In this document: positions 61,499 to 64,000 of the stretch, piece by piece
Layout of the letters: every line of letters starts with the position of its first letter
Position numbering within the stretch: position 1 is the stretch's first letter
Assembly: GCF_947179515.1 (NCBI RefSeq)
Contig: NC_067477.1
Location: forward strand, 119,904,562 to 119,968,561
Direction: 5' to 3'
Length of the DNA: 64,000 bases
DNA from: Apodemus sylvaticus
Taxonomy: Eukaryota; Chordata; Mammalia; Rodentia; Muridae
Position numbers and translations under genes: made by a program
The notes under the pieces: model-generated
Databases searched by the model: none
Told to the model about the DNA's origin: nothing
Seen by the model: only the letters and a program-made list of their open reading frames with translations

Positions 61499-61506
61499 CA
61501 CCATAC

Positions 61507-61576
61507 CTTCGGGTGGGACCCATACACAGTAGTCTGGGTCATCCTCAGGATATTTGGAAGAAAGTATAGGTGGAAA
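61507..61576 (-). CDS. Slc4a1ap: Kanadaptin C-terminal region, penultimate coding exon
   Basis: Minus-strand internal exon of 70 nt. Acceptor tatattcttctttgcag precedes TTTCCACC, and the donor is CCCGAAG|gtatgg. Read in phase 0 it gives 23 residues (FPPILSSKYPEDDPDYCVWV then PPE) plus the first base of a glycine codon finished by the exon at 58377. The acidic/aromatic stretch YPEDDPDYCVWVPPE is not SINE- or L1-derived and is what I recall just before the kanadaptin C terminus. Upstream exons with the FHA and RNA-binding-like domains must lie beyond 64000, since no compatible minus-strand exon is visible in 61577-64000. Gene identity is from memory; splice structure and joined frame are seen directly. 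Confidence 0.87.
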
Positions 61577-61849
61577 CTGCAAAGAAGAATATACTGTTTT
61601 ACTCACAAGAGTTGTTTGTTGAGTCAAGAGTGTTACTAAAGTAGTTCAGAGTACCGTGGAGACTTGTGATCATCCTACCTAGTTTGTCCCATCATGTCTG
61701 ATTCTAAAGACTTTTATCTGTAAGAATTATTGTCTTTATGCCTGTTAGTAAGCAAAATTAAGAGAGAATAGTTCTATGAATGACTCTGATCCCTATAAAG
61801 CCAGAGACCAGTGTTGAATGTCTTCCTAAATTGCTCTCCACCTTTTATT

Positions 61850-61985
61850 TTGAGACAAAGTCTCTGTGAAGCCCCAATTGTCCAGGAAAACATTACATAC
61901 AGCAAACTGGCCTCAGAGCCACAGAGACCCACCTGCCTCCGCCTCCCAGGCCCTAGGGTCAGAGGCAGTGCACCGCGCACACGCC
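61850..61985 (-). mobile_element. B1-like SINE, antisense, older
   Basis: 'ttttgagacaaagtctctgtgaagcc' to 'cagagacccacctgcctccgcctccc' and 'gcagtgcaccgcgcac'. Confidence 0.75.
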
Positions 61986-62018
61986 CCACTAGTTACTTAC
62001 TCACTTACTGCTTGCTTG

Positions 62019-62162
62019 CTTTTCCAGACAGAGTTTCTCTCTGTAGTCCTGGCTATCCTGGAACTTGCTCTATAGAGCAGGCTGTCCTGAAACTCACAGA
62101 GATCCACCTGCCTCAGCCTCCTGAGTGCTGGGATTGAAGGTTTGCATCACCACACCTGGCTC
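62019..62162 (-). mobile_element. B1 SINE, antisense
   Basis: 'ttccagacagagtttctctctgtagtcctggctatcctggaac' to 'gctgggattgaaggtttgcatcaccacacctggc', with a (CTTA/CTTG)n stretch on its tail side. Confidence 0.93.
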
Positions 62163-62192
62163 TTGTTTTTTTAACTTTTAAAATTAGTTTTG

Positions 62193-62345
62193 TGCTTTTG
62201 AATGTGCACACGCTGGGGCATAAGAAGAGGTCAGAGATCAACCAGCCAGAACAGTTCTCTCCTTTCATCATATGAGTTCAGGATCAAACTTAAGTTGTGA
62301 GTCTTGACAGCAAGTAAGCGTCTGTACTAAGCCATCTGCCGTCCT
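62193..62345 (-). mobile_element. B3-type SINE, antisense
   Basis: 'gaatgtgcacacgctggggcataagaagaggtcagag', 'gagttcaggatcaaacttaagttgtgagtcttgacagcaagtaagcg'. Confidence 0.8.
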
Positions 62346-62354
62346 TTTTTTGAC

Positions 62355-62517
62355 AGGTGATTCTGCACTAAACCTGGAGTTCACTTATCTGGCTAGGCTG
62401 GCTGGCCTGTCTGCCTCCTCAGTACTGGAACTAAAGACATGTGCTGAGAATCCAAACCCACCTGGGTCCTCACACTTGCCCTAAAGCATCTCACCAAGTA
62501 AGCTGTCCCTGCAGCCA
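62355..62517 (-). mobile_element. B4-type SINE, antisense
   Basis: 'ctggctaggctggctggcctgtctgcctcctcagtactggaactaaagacatgtgc', then 'catctcaccaagtaagctgtccctgcagcc'. Confidence 0.7.
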
Positions 62518-62640
62518 GTATAAGACCCTGTAAAGTGGTGTTAACATCTGGCTGACTGAGGCACAAGGGGTATGGGGCACTCCTTCACTACAACGGAAGT
62601 CCCTGCCTCAAAAACAACAGAAACAAACAATAACAAAAAA

Positions 62641-62658
62641 GCACACACACACACACCA
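62641..62658. repeat. (CA)n short microsatellite
   Basis: Eight to nine CA units after an AACA-rich tail. Confidence 0.9.
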
Positions 62659-62954
62659 GAAAGAGAGAACTAAAAGGAGTGGTAAGAGAAAGCTGGCACC
62701 CATCTTTGACCTAGCGCAGCAGACAGTGGCCAGGCAAGCCTGTTGCTATCCTTTGAGGCTGTTGCCAAGGTTAGCCTTTGGCGGGCTGTGGTCTGGGGTT
62801 TGGAGGGTGACTTGAGTCCTAACAGACACAGTGGCTCACTATCTCTCCCCTGTGTGCTCGATGTGATCAGTTTCCTCTTGTCGGTATGGGAAGTGGACAC
62901 ATGCTGGGCAGGGAATGCCTTACATGATACGCCCTCAATAAACTCTTGGTTCCA

Positions 62955-63372
62955 AGTCACTGCAGTACTAGGCACATCCTCTCCCAGTGAGGCCAGACAA
63001 AGTGCCTCCGTTAGGGGAACAGGATCCACAGGCAGGCAGACAGGTGGGCAGGCAACAGATTCAGGGACAGCCCCTGCTTCAGTTGCTGGGGGACCCCCAT
63101 GAAGACCAAGCTACACATCTGTTACATATGTGGGGTACGGGGCTAGGTTCAGCCTGTGCTCTCTCTTTTGTTGGTGGTTCAGCCTCTGGGAGCCCAAGGG
63201 TCCAGGTTAGTTGACTCTGTTGGTCTTTCTGTAGAGTCCCTGTCCTCTTAGGGTCCCCTCAATTCCTCCCTCAGCTCCTCTACACGACTTCCTGAGCTCC
63301 ATCCAATGCTCAGCTGTGGATTTCTGCATCTCTTTCCATTGGCTGCTGGGTGGAGCTAAAGCAACTTTTATG
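62955..63372 (-). mobile_element. Rodent L1 3' region fragment, antisense
   Basis: The reverse complement reads as the Lx-type L1 3' region: 'gctccacccagcagccaatgg', 'caacagagtcaactaacctggacccttgg', 'gtgtagcttggtcttcatggggg'. It is homologous to the plus-strand copy at 40440-41105 but inverted. Confidence 0.85.
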
Positions 63373-63432
63373 TAAAGGACCGTAGTCTGTAGTTTTGTCC
63401 TTCTGCTTTGTGTTCCTGGCCAGTCCCATGTG

Positions 63433-63825
63433 TGCACCCGCCCAGGAGTTATCTTTGGATCCACGGGAGAAAACCACATATATACACCAGTTATTCTTGA
63501 AAAGCCTTGGCTAACTCAATGGCTGAGTACCCCTAAATCTTCCCGTCATCCCAGGCCCAATTGGGGAAGTGGCCATTGATCACTTACCTAAAAAACTCAC
63601 ATGGTTGGTTGGCCTTTTTCTTATTGTTGCTGCCGCACCCCCTTCTCTCCCCAGCCCTCCCAATTCTCTTCGTGCCCTACCTGTGCAACTCCCTGTGTCC
63701 CGCCCAGTGTTCAGCCATTGGCTACTGGCATCTCTATTGATAGATCAAAAAACAACTGGGGGCAAGGATCTTCAACCTCAGGAAACACAGACTCCTGATC
63801 AAAGCAAAGAGTCCAGAAATGAGCT
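63433..63825 (+). mobile_element. Unnamed LTR-like repeat, copy 2
   Basis: Same element and orientation as 56112-56505: 'acccgcccaggagttatctttgga', 'gccttggctaactc', 'catcccaggcccaattggggaagtggccattgatcac', 'cagccattggctactggcatctctattgatagatcaaaaaacaact'. Copies differ at many sites, so it is an interspersed family and not a recent local duplication. Confidence 0.65.
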
Positions 63826-64000
63826 ACTCCATTTAGCAACACTTGCCACAGCTAGCTGCTAGGGAAACTAAGCACATCTTGTGTCTCTAATGGAGTAGGA
63901 CTCTGAGCCTTGCATATGTTTTGCCCTGGTGTTTTTTCCAGTTGCTGATAGTCCCTGCTATCCTTTTGCTGTAAGCAATCACATCTGCTAGCACAAATGC

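Larger units (their letters stand above)
58378..61506 (-). other. Last intron of the kanadaptin-type gene
   Basis: 3.1-kb GT-AG intron on the minus strand. It carries a B1, an old L1, B3, an L1-split MT LTR, B4, B2 and a B3 next to the donor. All are intronic, and B2 and B4 share the gene's strand. Confidence 0.8.
61577..64000 (-). other. Preceding intron of the kanadaptin-type gene (continues beyond window)
   Basis: From the acceptor of the 70-nt exon to the window end I see only repeats and anonymous DNA (61577-61845 and 62660-62954 are repeat-free). No exon ending in phase 0 was found. Confidence 0.6.

Noticed and set aside
58328..61576. Alternative naming of the two-exon gene as Ccdc174
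   Set aside because: Considered because of the terminal TGA, but the C terminus I recall for that protein is different; the peptide fits kanadaptin better.
62670..63102. 119-codon frames on both strands
   Set aside because: Their right part lies in an antisense L1 3' region; mirrored open frames of equal length are a composition effect.
1..64000. CRISPR arrays, bacterial operons, phage or plasmid genes
   Set aside because: Tandem repeats here are micro- and minisatellites without spacers, and the transposon content is entirely rodent.

Overview
This is ordinary mammalian nuclear DNA from a murine rodent, almost certainly Mus. The evidence is the repeat content. There are dozens of B1 (7SL-derived), B2/B3 (tRNA-derived) and B4 dimer SINEs, mouse-type L1 3' ends, MT/MaLR-type LTRs and long dinucleotide microsatellites. 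No bacterial, phage, plasmid or CRISPR features are present. Most open reading frames are chance or SINE/microsatellite reading frames and have been left out.

The only protein-coding gene I can support lies at the right-hand end on the minus strand. Two exons (61507-61576 and 58328-58377) have strong splice signals and compatible phases. Joined, they encode the last 39 residues of a protein ending in DKYGY and a TGA stop. From memory this is the C terminus of kanadaptin (Slc4a1ap). Its upstream exons lie beyond position 64000 and its 3' UTR runs left from 58327. The remaining ~57 kb to the left is downstream of that gene, and I found no other convincing coding exon there.

Layout. 1-8 kb: URR1 DNA transposon split by a B1, a GGTT-rich tract, old SINEs and a single-copy block with paired AP-1 motifs. 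8-17 kb: MaLR-type LTR, an AT-rich single-copy block, and SINE clusters with a 5'-truncated L1. 17-18.3 kb: two CpG-rich patches, the best promoter-like DNA in the window. 18.5-31 kb: SINEs, an ancient L1M 3' end, a solo LTR with an exact 5-bp duplication, and a ~38-bp-unit minisatellite at 31 kb. 31-40 kb: B1 with a GGAA tail, an AP-1 cluster, an old antisense L1 split by a B2, and a compound microsatellite. Around 39.7 kb a 21-nt candidate microexon sits next to a GC-rich patch with a MEF2 motif. 40-57 kb: Lx-type L1 3' end, nested SINEs, a CTCF-like motif in a G-rich repeat, and one of two copies of an unnamed LTR-like repeat. 57-64 kb: the gene end, an MT LTR split by an L1, antisense L1 and the second copy of the unnamed repeat.

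I found no sign of a novel multi-gene system. The items most worth checking are the kanadaptin 3' end, the microexon/MEF2 patch, the CpG-rich patch at 17 kb, the minisatellite, the motif clusters, and the nested insertions that give a relative insertion order. Family names of repeats come from recalled consensus sequences; a RepeatMasker run would settle sub-families.
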